This document shows, one piece after another, positions 26,547 through 35,015 of a stretch of 64,000 nt of DNA (positions within the stretch are counted from its first letter, which is position 1; each line of letters opens with the position of its first letter). The notes below the pieces were generated by a model, which worked only from the letters and a program-made list of their open reading frames with translations, searched no databases and was not told where the DNA came from. The translations under genes were made by a program, and so were the position numbers. Source of the stretch: Streptomyces sp. NBC_01454 (GTDB lineage: Bacteria; Actinomycetota; Actinomycetes; Streptomycetales; Streptomycetaceae); contig NZ_CP109460.1 of assembly GCF_036227565.1 (NCBI RefSeq), forward strand, positions 6,944,001-7,008,000, read 5' to 3'.

Positions 26547-26999
26547 GTGTCCGCGCCCCTGCCCAGCCTCCCGGTGACCTTCCGGCCGACCCGCACCCGG
26601 GCCGTCCTGTACACCATCGGTATCGCCCAGCTGGCCGCCCTCACGGCGATCGCGCTGGCGCTGCCGAAGCTGACCGGCGGCGAACGGCTCAGCTTCGTGG
26701 TCACCGGACTGCTGGTGCTGGCCGTCCTCCTGCTGCTCGGCCGCCCCAAGGTGGTGGCGCGGCAGGAGGGCGTCACGGTCGTCAACCTCACCACGAAGCG
26801 CGAACTGGCCTGGGCCCAGGTCCTGCGGGTCAACCTCCGGGCCGGCGACCCCTGGGTCCATCTCGACCTCGCCGACGGCACCAGCCTGCCCGCCATGGGC
26901 ATCCAGCCGGGCATCGCCAGGGATCAGGCCATCCGCGACGCCCGTGCGCTGCGCGGCCTCGCCGAGGAGCACGGTGCTGTCGGCCACACGGCCGGGTGA
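26547..26999 (+). CDS. Membrane protein with bacterial PH-like domain
   Basis: This 150-residue protein has two adjacent transmembrane helices (about residues 20-42 and 48-66) followed by a small PH-like beta domain (RPKVVARQEGVTVVNLTTKRELAW, WVHLDLADGTSLPAMGIQ). The arrangement is common in Streptomyces and of unknown function. The GTG start has only a weak ribosome binding site. It follows hisG in the same direction after 58 nt and may be read through from it. Confidence 0.8.
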   Translation: MSAPLPSLPVTFRPTRTRAVLYTIGIAQLAALTAIALALPKLTGGERLSFVVTGLLVLAVLLLLGRPKVVARQEGVTVVNLTTKRELAWAQVLRVNLRAGDPWVHLDLADGTSLPAMGIQPGIARDQAIRDARALRGLAEEHGAVGHTAG

Positions 27000-27173
27000 G
27001 CCTGCCCTAATCGGGGTCCCCCTGTTTACTCTGTTCTCCGGGGCGCCGCACGCGCCCTGCCCCTTGGTGGGCTCACCACGACCCGAGGAGTGACTCCCTC
27101 CGGCAATGGACGGATCGTCCTGTAGTACCTGCGCCGCCCCTCCCCAACCCCCGCACACCACGGAGGAGGCGGC

Positions 27174-28547
27174 ATGACCGGCCCCGTGCTGCTGCTCGCC
27201 GCGGCCCTCGTCCTGATCCTGGCCAACGGTTTCTTCGTCGCCGCCGAGTTCGGACTCATCACCGTCGAGAAGGCGGACGCCGAACGCGCCGCGGCCGACG
27301 GTGACCGCCGCGCCCGCACCGTGGTCTCCGCCCTGCGGGAACTCTCCTTCCAGCTGTCCGGCACCCAACTGGGCATCACGATCACCTCTTTGGTGGTCGG
27401 TATGCTCGCCGAGCCCGCGCTGGCACAGCTGCTGGCCGGGCCGCTGCTCGCCACCGGCCTGCCCCGGGGCGCGGTTCCCGGCACCGCCGTGGTCGTCGGC
27501 ATGCTGCTGGCGTCCGCCGTCCAGATGGTCATCGGCGAGCTGGTGCCCAAGAACTGGGCGGTCTCCAAGCCGCTGCCCGTCGCCCGGGTCGTCGCCGGCC
27601 CGCAGCGGGCCTTCTCCCGCTTCTTCCGCCCGGTGATCACCCTGCTGAACACCGTCGCCAACCGCCTGGTGCGCGCCCTCGGCGTGGAGCCGACCGACGA
27701 GCTGGCCTCCGCCCGTACCCCCGGCGAACTGGTCTCGCTCGCCCGCCACTCCGCCCGCGCGGGCGCGCTGGAGCAGGACACCGCGGATCTGTTCGTCCGG
27801 ACCCTCTCGCTGGGCGATCTGACGGCCGAGAACGTCATGACCCCCCGCGTACGGGTGAGCGCCCTCCAGGCGTCCGCGACCGCCGAGGACGTGGTGAACC
27901 TCACCCGCGCCACCGGACTCTCCCGCTTCCCCGTCTACCGCACCCGCCTCGACGAGGTCGTCGGCATGGTGCACCTCAAGGACGCCCTGGCCGTCCCCAC
28001 GCACGACCGGCTGCGCATACCGGCCGGACGGATCGCGGTGCCGCCGCTGCTGGTGCCCGAAACGCTCCCGGTGCAGCCGCTGCTGGAGCGGCTGCGCAGC
28101 GAACAGCCGATCGCGGTGGTCGTCGACGAGTACGGCGGCACGGCCGGCGTGGTCACCCTGGAGGACATCATCGAGGAGCTCGTCGGCGAGGTCCGTGACG
28201 AGCACGACCGCGTGGACCTGCCCGAACTCGGACAGGCCCCGCCGGAGGAGGGCCGCCCCGCCTGGGACGCCGACGGCGGCTGCCGGGTGGACACCCTGCG
28301 GCGGATCGGCCTGGACGCCCCGGAAGGACCGTACGAAACGGTGGCAGGACTGGTGGCGCACATACTCGGCCGGATCCCGGCCCCGGGCGACATCGCGGAA
28401 CTCGACGGCTGGCGGCTGCGGGTGCGGCTGGTGTCGCACCACCGCGCCGAGCGGATAAGGATCGTGCGGACCGCGACCGTCACCCTGCCCGCCGCCGCCG
28501 AGGCGCCCCGTGAGCCCGTCACCGTCGGTGCGGAGGTGGCCCGATGA
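27174..28547 (+). CDS. CNNM/CorC-type membrane protein with CBS pair
   Basis: This 457-residue protein has an N-terminal DUF21/CNNM transmembrane domain (about 1-195, LILANGFFVAAEFGLITVEK, GTQLGITITSLVVGMLAEPA, IGELVPKNWAVSKP), two CBS domains (about 210-335, VMTPRVRVSALQ, VVVDEYGGTAGVVTLEDIIEELVGEV), and a C-terminal CorC_HlyC domain. Family members are linked to magnesium, cobalt or sodium efflux; the older name hemolysin is misleading. GGAGGAGG lies close upstream of the ATG. The stop overlaps the start of a paralogue. Confidence 0.9.
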   Translation: MTGPVLLLAAALVLILANGFFVAAEFGLITVEKADAERAAADGDRRARTVVSALRELSFQLSGTQLGITITSLVVGMLAEPALAQLLAGPLLATGLPRGAVPGTAVVVGMLLASAVQMVIGELVPKNWAVSKPLPVARVVAGPQRAFSRFFRPVITLLNTVANRLVRALGVEPTDELASARTPGELVSLARHSARAGALEQDTADLFVRTLSLGDLTAENVMTPRVRVSALQASATAEDVVNLTRATGLSRFPVYRTRLDEVVGMVHLKDALAVPTHDRLRIPAGRIAVPPLLVPETLPVQPLLERLRSEQPIAVVVDEYGGTAGVVTLEDIIEELVGEVRDEHDRVDLPELGQAPPEEGRPAWDADGGCRVDTLRRIGLDAPEGPYETVAGLVAHILGRIPAPGDIAELDGWRLRVRLVSHHRAERIRIVRTATVTLPAAAEAPREPVTVGAEVAR

Positions 28548-29674
28548 CGCTGGCCCAGCTGTTCTTCGCGCTCCTGCTCGTGCTCGCCAACGGCTTCTTC
28601 GTCGGCGCCGAGTTCGCGCTCGTCTCCGTACGCCGCAGCCAGATCGAACCCCTGGCGACCCAGGGCTCCACCCGCGCCCGGCAGGTGCTGCACGGCCTGG
28701 AGAACCTTCCGCAGATGATGGCCGCCGCCCAGTTCGGCATCACCGTCTGCTCCCTGACGCTCGGTGCGGTCGCCGAGCCGACCGTCGCCCATCTCCTGGA
28801 GCCGCTCTTCGAGGCGGTCCGCCTCCCGGCGGCGCTGGTCCACCCGCTCGGCTATGTCATCGCCCTGGCCCTGGTGGTCTTCCTCCACCTGGTCATCGGC
28901 GAGATGGTCCCCAAGAACCTGGCGATGGCGGCGCCCGAGCGGACCGCCCTGTGGTTCAGCCCGGGGCTCGTCGCCTTCGCCCGGCTGTGCCGCCCGGTCA
29001 CCGCACTGCTCGGGGCCTGTGCCCGAGGGGTGCTGCGGATCTTCCGGGTGGAGCCGAAGGACGAGGTCGAGGCGGTCTTCACCAGCGAGCAGCTGACCCA
29101 CCTCGTGGAGGACTCCGGCCAGGCGGGCCTGCTCGACCCGGCGGAGCAGGAACAGCTCTCCGATGTCCTGGAGCTCGGCAGCCGCCCCGTCACGGACGTC
29201 CTCCTCGACCGGGCGGCCCTGGTGACCGTCGAACCGACCGTGACCCCGCGCCAGGTGGAGGAACTGACCGTACGGACCGGCTACTCCCGCTTCCCGGTGT
29301 GTGCGGCCGGCGGCGCGTACATGGGCTATCTGCACGTCAAGGACGTCCTCGACCTGGAGGAACGGGACCGCGCGGTGCCCCAGCGGGTCTGGCATCCGAT
29401 GACCACCCTGCGCGCCGAGCTGCCGCTGGACGACGCGTTGACCGCGATGCGCCGGGCCGCCTCCCATCTGGCGGCGGTCGCCGATGCGACCGGCCGGGTG
29501 CTCGGACTGGTCGCGCTGGAGGATGTCCTGGAGATGCTGGTCGGCGAGGTCCGCGACCCGGCCCACCACCGGGCCCCGGCCGCCCGGGCCGGCCGGCGGG
29601 GCGCGGGGGAGCGGGTCACCGAACCCCGTGAGGAGGCGTCGCTGCCGGCGGAGGACCGGGCGCTGGCGGGCTGA
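28544..29674 (+). CDS. Second CNNM-type membrane protein with CBS domains
   Basis: This 376-residue paralogue of the preceding protein has the DUF21 membrane domain (LVLANGFFVGAEFALVSVRR, AAQFGITVCSLTLGAVAEP, IGEMVPKNLAMAAP) and two CBS domains ending in LVALEDVLEMLVGEVRDP. It lacks the C-terminal CorC_HlyC domain that its neighbour has, which accounts for most of the shorter length. The ATG overlaps the upstream stop by four bases, so the pair is translationally coupled and may work as a heteromer. Ion specificity is unknown. Confidence 0.88.
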   Translation: MTLAQLFFALLLVLANGFFVGAEFALVSVRRSQIEPLATQGSTRARQVLHGLENLPQMMAAAQFGITVCSLTLGAVAEPTVAHLLEPLFEAVRLPAALVHPLGYVIALALVVFLHLVIGEMVPKNLAMAAPERTALWFSPGLVAFARLCRPVTALLGACARGVLRIFRVEPKDEVEAVFTSEQLTHLVEDSGQAGLLDPAEQEQLSDVLELGSRPVTDVLLDRAALVTVEPTVTPRQVEELTVRTGYSRFPVCAAGGAYMGYLHVKDVLDLEERDRAVPQRVWHPMTTLRAELPLDDALTAMRRAASHLAAVADATGRVLGLVALEDVLEMLVGEVRDPAHHRAPAARAGRRGAGERVTEPREEASLPAEDRALAG

Positions 29675-29679
29675 GTTCG

Positions 29680-29705
29680 CCGGCCGGTGCCCAGGCACCG
29701 GCCGG
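29680..29705 (+). terminator. Terminator after the CNNM pair
   Basis: Perfect 12-bp arms (CCGGCCGGTGCC at 29680-29691 and its complement at 29694-29705) begin 6 nt past the stop codon. There is no U-tract. Confidence 0.72.
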
Positions 29706-29725
29706 AACACCGCGCCGTGACCGCC

Positions 29726-29763
29726 CCGCCGCCGGGCGCCGCCGCCTCAGCGCCCGGCGGCGG
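29726..29763 (-). terminator. Terminator after the EccA-like gene
   Basis: Perfect 14-bp arms (29726-29739 and 29750-29763) around a 10-nt loop directly abut the stop codon of the minus-strand ATPase gene. Confidence 0.72.
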
Positions 29764-31656
29764 TCAGAACTCCGGCCGCCGCGGCGACTCCGGGCCGCGG
29801 CCCGAGAGCACCTCCCCGTACGCCTGCATCAGATCCGGCAGCCGCAGGGTGGCGAGGTCGTCGCGGCTCGGGGCGCCGCGCCACTGGGACAGCCGCAGAT
29901 CGCGATAGGCGCAGCTCTTCTCGTACAGGGTGCGCAGGAAGCGGCCGTTGCCCAGCTCGTCGATCCAGCCCTGGTCGACGACATGGCCGCTGATGCTGCA
30001 CAGCTCGTCGCGGGCCTCCTCGTCCCAGTGGTCGCCGTTCTCGGCGGCCAGCACCTCGCCGATGGCGGTCAGCTCCGGCGGCCGGTAGCTGGGGAAGTCG
30101 ACCCGGCTGGTGAAACGGGAGGACAGCCCGGGGTTGGCGGCCAGCAGCCGGTCCATGCCCTCCGGATAGCCCGCCAGGATGACGACGAGCCGGTCGCGGT
30201 TGTCCTCGGCGCGCTTGAGCAGCACCTGCAGCGCCTCGTCGCCGTAGGCGTCGCCCTTGCTGTAGCCGGAGTTGGACAGGCTGTACGCCTCGTCGACGAA
30301 CAGCACCCCGCCCAGCGCCGAGTCGATCAGCTCATTGGCCTTGACGGCGGTCTGGCCGAGGAACTCGCCGACGAGATCGGACCGTTGGGCCTCCACGAGA
30401 TGGTCGCCGCCCAGCAGCCCCAAGGCGTAGAAGACCCGCCCGAGTATCCGGGCCACGGTCGTCTTGCCCGTGCCGGACGGGCCGGAGAAGACGAAGTGCC
30501 GTTTCGGCGGCTGGACCGGCAGCCCCTGGCTCGCCCGCAGCCGCGCCATCCGCAGTTGCGCCGACAGCGCCCGCACCTGCCGCTTGACCGGCTCCATGCC
30601 GACCATCCGCTCCAGCTCCGCCAGCGCCTTCTCCAGCAGCACCGGGTCGGCGGGCCCGGCGGGCAGCCGCTCGGCGCCGCGCGGCACCGGCGCCGAGGCC
30701 TTGGCCCGGGCCGCGGCCCCGCCCTCGGCCGGCGCGCCGCCCACCCCGGCGTCCGGTGCGTCCGCCTCCCCGCTCACCAGCAGCTCACGGCCGTCGGCGG
30801 GATCGAGCGGGGCCATCGGATCCGGATCGCCGCCGGCCTCCTGGCCCAGGCCGGACGCGGGGACCGTCGCGAGGTCGGAGCCCTCGTCCAGCCCGTCCCC
30901 CGCGGCGATGGCGGCGAGCCGTGCCGCGGTGTCCATGAACGCCGGGTCGACGCGGTGCACCGCACGGTAGAGGGGGAGCGCCGCGGCGCTGCGGCCGGTG
31001 CCCTCATGGGCGCGGGCGAGCCAGTACCGCAGCTCCTTGCGCTGCGGCTGCTCGCTGCGGCAGCGCATCAGCGCGGCGGACAGCAGCGGCTCGGCCTGTC
31101 CGTACATCTCCAGCCGCACCCGGGCCATCCCGCCGAACAGCCCCGCCTCGATGCCCAGCACCGGGTCGCCGAGCAGCGGCTCGGTGTGCCGTACGAGCTG
31201 GTCCCAGTCCTTGACGAGATAGGCGCGGCAGGCGTGCAGAAAGCGCACTTGGGGGTCGGTGTCCACGGGCGGGCAGCCGGCCAGGGCCTGGTCGAGCTCC
31301 GCGACATGCCGGCCGTCGAGCCAGTGGGAGGCGTGCGCGAGCAGCAGATCGCGGCCGGTCTCCAGCACCGGCTGCACCCACCAGCCCAGCCAGTACCAGG
31401 AGTTGAGAGTGCGCCGGTGGCGGGCGCGCATCTCGCCGAAGCGGTCGCGGTGCCGGTGCATCCGCAGCAGGGCGATGGAGGTGTCGGCGCGCAGTGCGTG
31501 CAGCCCGAGCCAGGCGTCGGCCATCGTCGGATCGATCCGTACCGCGGCCCGGAACTCCTCCTCCGCCTGCGGATACGCGCCCACGGTGTAGGCATCGACC
31601 GCCCGCAGCCATGCCAGCTCGGCCGGGGCGGGCGAACCCTGAGTGCCGACGTCCAT
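29764..31656 (-). CDS. EccA-like AAA+ ATPase (CbbX/CfqX type) with TPR-like N-terminus
   Basis: This 630-residue cytosolic protein has a TPR-like helical N-terminal half (1-250), a low-complexity linker (about 255-335), and a C-terminal AAA+ module. The module has Walker A GPSGTGKT at 392-399 and Walker B GVLFVDEAYS near 455-464, followed by SRFTSRVDFPSYRP. This is the layout of EccA of type VII (ESX) secretion. No ecc, mycP or esx gene is in the window, so it is an orphan here and a CbbX-like chaperone role is equally possible. The ATG at 31656 has GGGGGGA upstream. A hairpin leader and a promoter candidate lie upstream. Confidence 0.85.
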   Translation of the reverse strand: MDVGTQGSPAPAELAWLRAVDAYTVGAYPQAEEEFRAAVRIDPTMADAWLGLHALRADTSIALLRMHRHRDRFGEMRARHRRTLNSWYWLGWWVQPVLETGRDLLLAHASHWLDGRHVAELDQALAGCPPVDTDPQVRFLHACRAYLVKDWDQLVRHTEPLLGDPVLGIEAGLFGGMARVRLEMYGQAEPLLSAALMRCRSEQPQRKELRYWLARAHEGTGRSAAALPLYRAVHRVDPAFMDTAARLAAIAAGDGLDEGSDLATVPASGLGQEAGGDPDPMAPLDPADGRELLVSGEADAPDAGVGGAPAEGGAAARAKASAPVPRGAERLPAGPADPVLLEKALAELERMVGMEPVKRQVRALSAQLRMARLRASQGLPVQPPKRHFVFSGPSGTGKTTVARILGRVFYALGLLGGDHLVEAQRSDLVGEFLGQTAVKANELIDSALGGVLFVDEAYSLSNSGYSKGDAYGDEALQVLLKRAEDNRDRLVVILAGYPEGMDRLLAANPGLSSRFTSRVDFPSYRPPELTAIGEVLAAENGDHWDEEARDELCSISGHVVDQGWIDELGNGRFLRTLYEKSCAYRDLRLSQWRGAPSRDDLATLRLPDLMQAYGEVLSGRGPESPRRPEF

Positions 31657-31941
31657 CCCGTCCCCCCACAAAACGTTCCCCCGTGCCGCCGGGCGAGTGC
31701 GGGCCGCGATCTGTCGAACCGGAGTACGGGGGACGGGAGTTGACCGTCATCGCGCACACCTCGGTCCCTGGCCTGCGGCGGCCCGGACTCGCATGGTACC
31801 CGCGGGATCGGTGCAGGCCGTAGAGGGCGGCACGGGGCGAGAACTGACCGTTGGGTACGCCGCGACGGCGCGAAGAATGCGGTGACCCAGGGTGAGGGAA
31901 GAGCGGCGCCCGACGGGCGGCAAAGGGGGATTTGCGCAGAA

Positions 31942-31979
31942 CGAAGCCCCCGATCACGGGGGAACAACCGGGGGCTTCG
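31942..31979 (-). promoter_or_regulatory. Leader hairpin upstream of the EccA-like gene
   Basis: Perfect 11-bp arms CGAAGCCCCCG (31942-31952) and CGGGGGCTTCG (31969-31979) pair. The same CCCCCG can instead pair with an internal CGGGGG at 31957-31962, giving two exclusive structures. It lies about 290 nt before the ATPase start and could be an attenuator, or the terminator of the upstream kinase gene. Confidence 0.5.
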
Positions 31980-32013
31980 CATCTGCGGGCGGTCCGTAGA
32001 ACCGCACATTGAG

Positions 32014-32043
32014 AACGTAAGTCCTGTACGCCCCTTAGGTCAA
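32014..32043 (-). promoter_or_regulatory. Promoter candidate for the EccA-like gene
   Basis: On the minus strand TTGACC (32043-32038) and TACGTT (32019-32014) are separated by 18 nt, a good match to the housekeeping actinobacterial pattern. Transcription would begin near 32007, so the perfect hairpin would lie about 28 nt into the leader. Confidence 0.42.
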
Positions 32044-32130
32044 GCCGAGTTGAGGCACTCGGCGGGACCCTGTCGGCGTCGCCGGGCGCGTCGCCCGTCG
32101 TCCGTTACGGAGCGTTAAATGCGGGGCCGC

Positions 32131-32715
32131 TCATGGCGCCGCGGACGGTCCCACAAGCACCTCGTACCCCATCTCCCCCTGATGCACCAGGAAATCCGCA
32201 TACGGACGGGAGGGGTCCGCTGTGAAGTGCGCGCGCTCCGATGGAATCCAGCCACTCCAGAACGTGGAGAGGCCCGGCCCGTCCCGGAGTTGACCCCTTT
32301 CCCAGGAGTGTTCGCTCGCCAGTTCCATCCACAGCAGACACGCCAGATACGGCCGCAGCGCCCGCCGGCCCGTGCCCACCCCTTCGACCAGCACCAGCGG
32401 CGCGGGTGCCAGCTCCCGCTGCCCGGTGAACTCCCCGCGCACCCAGTCGTAGACCCCGTAGCGTGCCGTTTCGCCCCGCGAGAGCGGATCCAGGACCTGC
32501 GCACCGAAGCGGTCGCTCCAGGCGAACAGCTCCTCATGGGTGGCGAGGTCGTCGGTGTGCACCACGGGTGCCCCGCCCAGCGCCTCGGCCAGATCCGCGG
32601 CGAACGTGGTCTTGCCCGACCCCGCGTGCCCGTCCACCGCGATCAGCCGCACCGGCCCGCAGGACGGCGGCAGGGCGTGCAGCCGGGTGGCGAGCGAAGC
32701 CAGATCATGATCCAT
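32131..32715 (-). CDS. Uridine kinase-like P-loop kinase
   Basis: This 194-residue P-loop protein has Walker A DGHAGSGKTT at residues 28-37, a downstream HTDDLATH segment typical of uridine kinase/phosphoribulokinase folds, and LVLVEGVGTGRRALRPYL. It probably phosphorylates a nucleoside or another small hydroxyl substrate, but specificity is not certain. The frame is open far upstream to 34107, but that part is antisense to the peptidase gene and is not credible. The ATG at 32715 gives a family-like N-terminus, though no clear ribosome binding site precedes it. Confidence 0.8.
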   Translation of the reverse strand: MDHDLASLATRLHALPPSCGPVRLIAVDGHAGSGKTTFAADLAEALGGAPVVHTDDLATHEELFAWSDRFGAQVLDPLSRGETARYGVYDWVRGEFTGQRELAPAPLVLVEGVGTGRRALRPYLACLLWMELASEHSWERGQLRDGPGLSTFWSGWIPSERAHFTADPSRPYADFLVHQGEMGYEVLVGPSAAP

Positions 32716-32844
32716 CGCGCCAGCGTACGCGGCGGGCCCGCGCCACCGTCCGCCAGTGGTCCACACCAATATTGCCGCCGCGACGCGCCCCGCACCGCCT
32801 TCCGAAGCGGGCTCGCAACGGCAATAGTTGAGCCACTGCCGATC

Positions 32845-32916
32845 CGCCCGTGCCCGCCCCGACTCTCCCGCCCGTGCCCGCCCCGACTCTCCCGCCCGTG
32901 CCCGCCCCGACTCTCC
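32845..32916. repeat. Three perfect tandem copies of a 24-bp unit
   Basis: The unit begins CGCCCGTGCCCG and ends GACTCTCC; copies are 32845-32868, 32869-32892 and 32893-32916. They lie in the divergent spacer between the kinase gene and the secreted peptidase gene, ending 36 nt before the peptidase start. Confidence 0.9.
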
Positions 32917-32952
32917 GCACCCGCCCGTACGCATCCGACTGGGGGAACCACC

Positions 32953-34353
32953 ATGACCAGCTCCGCGCCCCGGCGCACCGTTCTGGCCGCCGCGCTCGCC
33001 GCCGCGGCGGGTGCCGCCACCCCCTCGGCGCAGGCCGCCGACGCCTCCCGGGCGTCCGCCGCGGGCACGTCCGCCGCGCCCACCGCCCCGGACGCCGCCG
33101 CGCCCCGATCGAAGAGCCTCGTGGACTATCACGCCTGGACCACCGCAGCCGACTGGGCCAGGGGCCACGCCCGGGGCACCGGCCTCATGCACGGCGCCCG
33201 CCCCGGCATCCGCCTCGTGCACCCGGCCGGCACCGTCGACTACAAGGACCCGCACACCGGCAGGTCCGCCGCCTGGGAGTACGCCACCTGGACTTCCCCG
33301 GTGCACACCCTCACGGTCCCGGCCACCGAAGCCGTCGCCTCCTGGAACGCGCACACCCCGCCCGGCACGTGGATCGCCGTCGAGCTGCGCGGCGGCTACA
33401 GCGACGGCGGCCGCACCCCCTGGTACGTCATGGGCCGCTGGACCTCCGGCGACAGCGACGCCGACATCCGGCGCACCTCGCTCGACGGCCAGAAGGACGG
33501 CCGCAGCAGCATCTCCACCGACACCTTCGCCATCGACACCCCCGCGAGCGGCCTCCGGCTGGCCTCGTACGAACTCCGCGTCACCCTGTACCGCAAGCCC
33601 GGCACCCGGCTCACCCCCACCGTCTGGCGGCTGGGCGCGATGGGCTCGGACCTCCCCGACCGCTTCGAGGTGCCGGCCTCCGCGCCCGGCCGGGTCGGCC
33701 GCGAGCTGGTGGTCCCGCGCTATTCGCAGGAGATCCACAAGGGCCAGTACCCGGAGTACGACAACGGTGGCGAGGCCTGGTGCAGCCCCACCTCCTCCCA
33801 GATGATCATCGAATTCTGGGGCCGCCGGCCGAGCCGGCAGCAGCTGTCCTGGGTCAACCCCGACTACGCCGACCCCCAGGTCTGTCACGCCGCCCGCTAC
33901 ACCTTCGACTACCAGTACGAGGGCTGCGGCAACTGGCCCTTCAACGCCGCCTACGCCGCCACCTACCGCGACCTCCAGTCCGTGGTCACCCGCCTCACCT
34001 CCCTCACGGACGCCGAACGCCTCATCCACGCGGGCATCCCCGTCATCACCTCCCAGTCCTTCCTGAAGACCGAACTCGACGGAGCGGGCTACGGCACCGC
34101 CGGCCACCTGATGACCGTCATCGGCTTCACCAAGAACGGCGACGTCATCGCCAACGACCCGGCCTCACCCGACGACGCGGCGGTCCGGCGCGTCTACAAG
34201 CGCCACCAGTTCGAAACCATCTGGCTGAGGACCAAGCGCAAGGACGCAAACGGCCAGGTCAAGAGCGGTTCGGGAGGGGTTTGTTACCTCTACTTCCCGG
34301 ACCGCCCGACTGTGGCTCAGCGCCGGGTGCTTGCGGAGCTGGGAATCCGCTGA
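32953..34353 (+). CDS. Secreted C39-family peptidase
   Basis: This 466-residue protein has an N-terminal export signal with an Arg pair (SAPRRTVLAAALAAAAGAAT) and Ala-rich spacer, a beta-rich middle (about 80-240), and a C-terminal papain-like C39 domain. The likely catalytic residues are C277 (GGEAWCSPTSSQM), H385 (TAGHLMTVIGF) and D402 (IANDPAS). It likely acts outside the cell as a cysteine protease or amidase. Homologues in Streptomyces are annotated only as C39 family. The ATG at 32953 has GGGGGAA upstream. The frame is open further upstream through the 24-bp repeats, but that part is not credible. Confidence 0.86.
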   Translation: MTSSAPRRTVLAAALAAAAGAATPSAQAADASRASAAGTSAAPTAPDAAAPRSKSLVDYHAWTTAADWARGHARGTGLMHGARPGIRLVHPAGTVDYKDPHTGRSAAWEYATWTSPVHTLTVPATEAVASWNAHTPPGTWIAVELRGGYSDGGRTPWYVMGRWTSGDSDADIRRTSLDGQKDGRSSISTDTFAIDTPASGLRLASYELRVTLYRKPGTRLTPTVWRLGAMGSDLPDRFEVPASAPGRVGRELVVPRYSQEIHKGQYPEYDNGGEAWCSPTSSQMIIEFWGRRPSRQQLSWVNPDYADPQVCHAARYTFDYQYEGCGNWPFNAAYAATYRDLQSVVTRLTSLTDAERLIHAGIPVITSQSFLKTELDGAGYGTAGHLMTVIGFTKNGDVIANDPASPDDAAVRRVYKRHQFETIWLRTKRKDANGQVKSGSGGVCYLYFPDRPTVAQRRVLAELGIR

Positions 34354-34483
34354 GGGTGTGCACCCCGAAGGCGGCCTCGATGGGGAGGATGTGAAGACGC
34401 AGGATGCGCTCGTACGACTCCTCCCTGCCGGCCGCCATGGACTTTGGCTCGAGCCAGTCGGCTGCATAACGCCTGACCGCCAC
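34354..34483 (-). pseudogene. Tyrosine integrase N-terminal fragment
   Basis: Reading right to left, the frame gives VRRYAADWLEPKSMAAG and then ESYERILRLHILPIEAAFG. This matches the SAM-like core-binding domain of actinomycete site-specific integrases. Only about 45 residues remain and the catalytic domain is absent. It abuts the stop of the secreted peptidase gene. It is a relic of an integrated element. Confidence 0.7.
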
Positions 34484-34512
34484 CCTGCCGGCGGCAGGAC
34501 CGACGTAGCTGT

Positions 34513-34701
34513 GTGGCCGTCTCCCGACGCTTTGTCGTCGCGCTCTGCACCTGTCGGCGCAGCCGTAGCTACCCCTGGTGCGACACCAGTCACCGCCGCC
34601 GCACCGACCCCACGCCGCACCCCGTGGACCCGCCCGGCTGCCCGGCGGCCGAGCAGGTCACCGCAGGAGCCGGGCCGGCCGATGAGGCGGAGGGGCCATG
34701 A
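34513..34701 (+). pseudogene. CDGSH iron-sulfur protein fragment
   Basis: The frame encodes RRFVVALCTCRRSRSYPWCD followed by TSHRRR, which holds the CxC-X(7)-CDxSH-like cluster ligand pattern of small Streptomyces CDGSH proteins. The N-terminal half of the domain is missing and the frame shifts just upstream (RTDVAV continues in another frame). It is probably a truncated gene. A very short functional protein is possible but unlikely. Confidence 0.6.
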
Positions 34702-34844
34702 GCGCCGACGCCGTGGCCGGCCGCCGAGTCGGCGCTCCCCGGCTCCCGGACCCGCGCGGTTGCTTTCTCCCTGGAGGAGGTCGCGGGGGAGCGACCCGTT
34801 CCAACTGCGGGAGAACGCGCGGCGATTGTTCTCGAAGCCGTCCA

Positions 34845-34970
34845 AGGACTCTTGATGAGCTCTGCGCCGCGGGCGAGTGGGACCGGTCGCGCTTCGCCGT
34901 GGACTCCGTCAGCGTCCGCGCGCTCCAAGGGGGCAGCTGACCGGACCCGCATCCAACCAGTCCCACTGCG
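34845..34970 (+). pseudogene. IS5-type transposase fragment
   Basis: The frame reads LDELCAAGEWDRSRFAVDSV and SVRALQGG, matching the region around the first catalytic Asp of IS5-group transposases. After a frameshift near 34930 it continues GGQLTGPASNQSHC. Both ends of the element are missing and no terminal inverted repeats are seen. It is insertion sequence debris. Confidence 0.65.
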
Positions 34971-35015
34971 GGTGCGCGTCGCGGCGTCGGGGCGGTGCGC
35001 TCGTGCACGCCGGGC

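Noticed and set aside
29983..31743. Open frame of 586 codons on the plus strand
   Set aside because: It is antisense to the EccA-like ATPase, whose Walker motifs establish the coding strand.
32845..32916. CRISPR array
   Set aside because: The 24-bp copies are directly adjacent with no spacers, and no cas genes are present.
32716..34107. Long upstream extension of the uridine kinase frame
   Set aside because: It is antisense to the C39 peptidase and Gly/Val-rich. The kinase fold starts at 32715.
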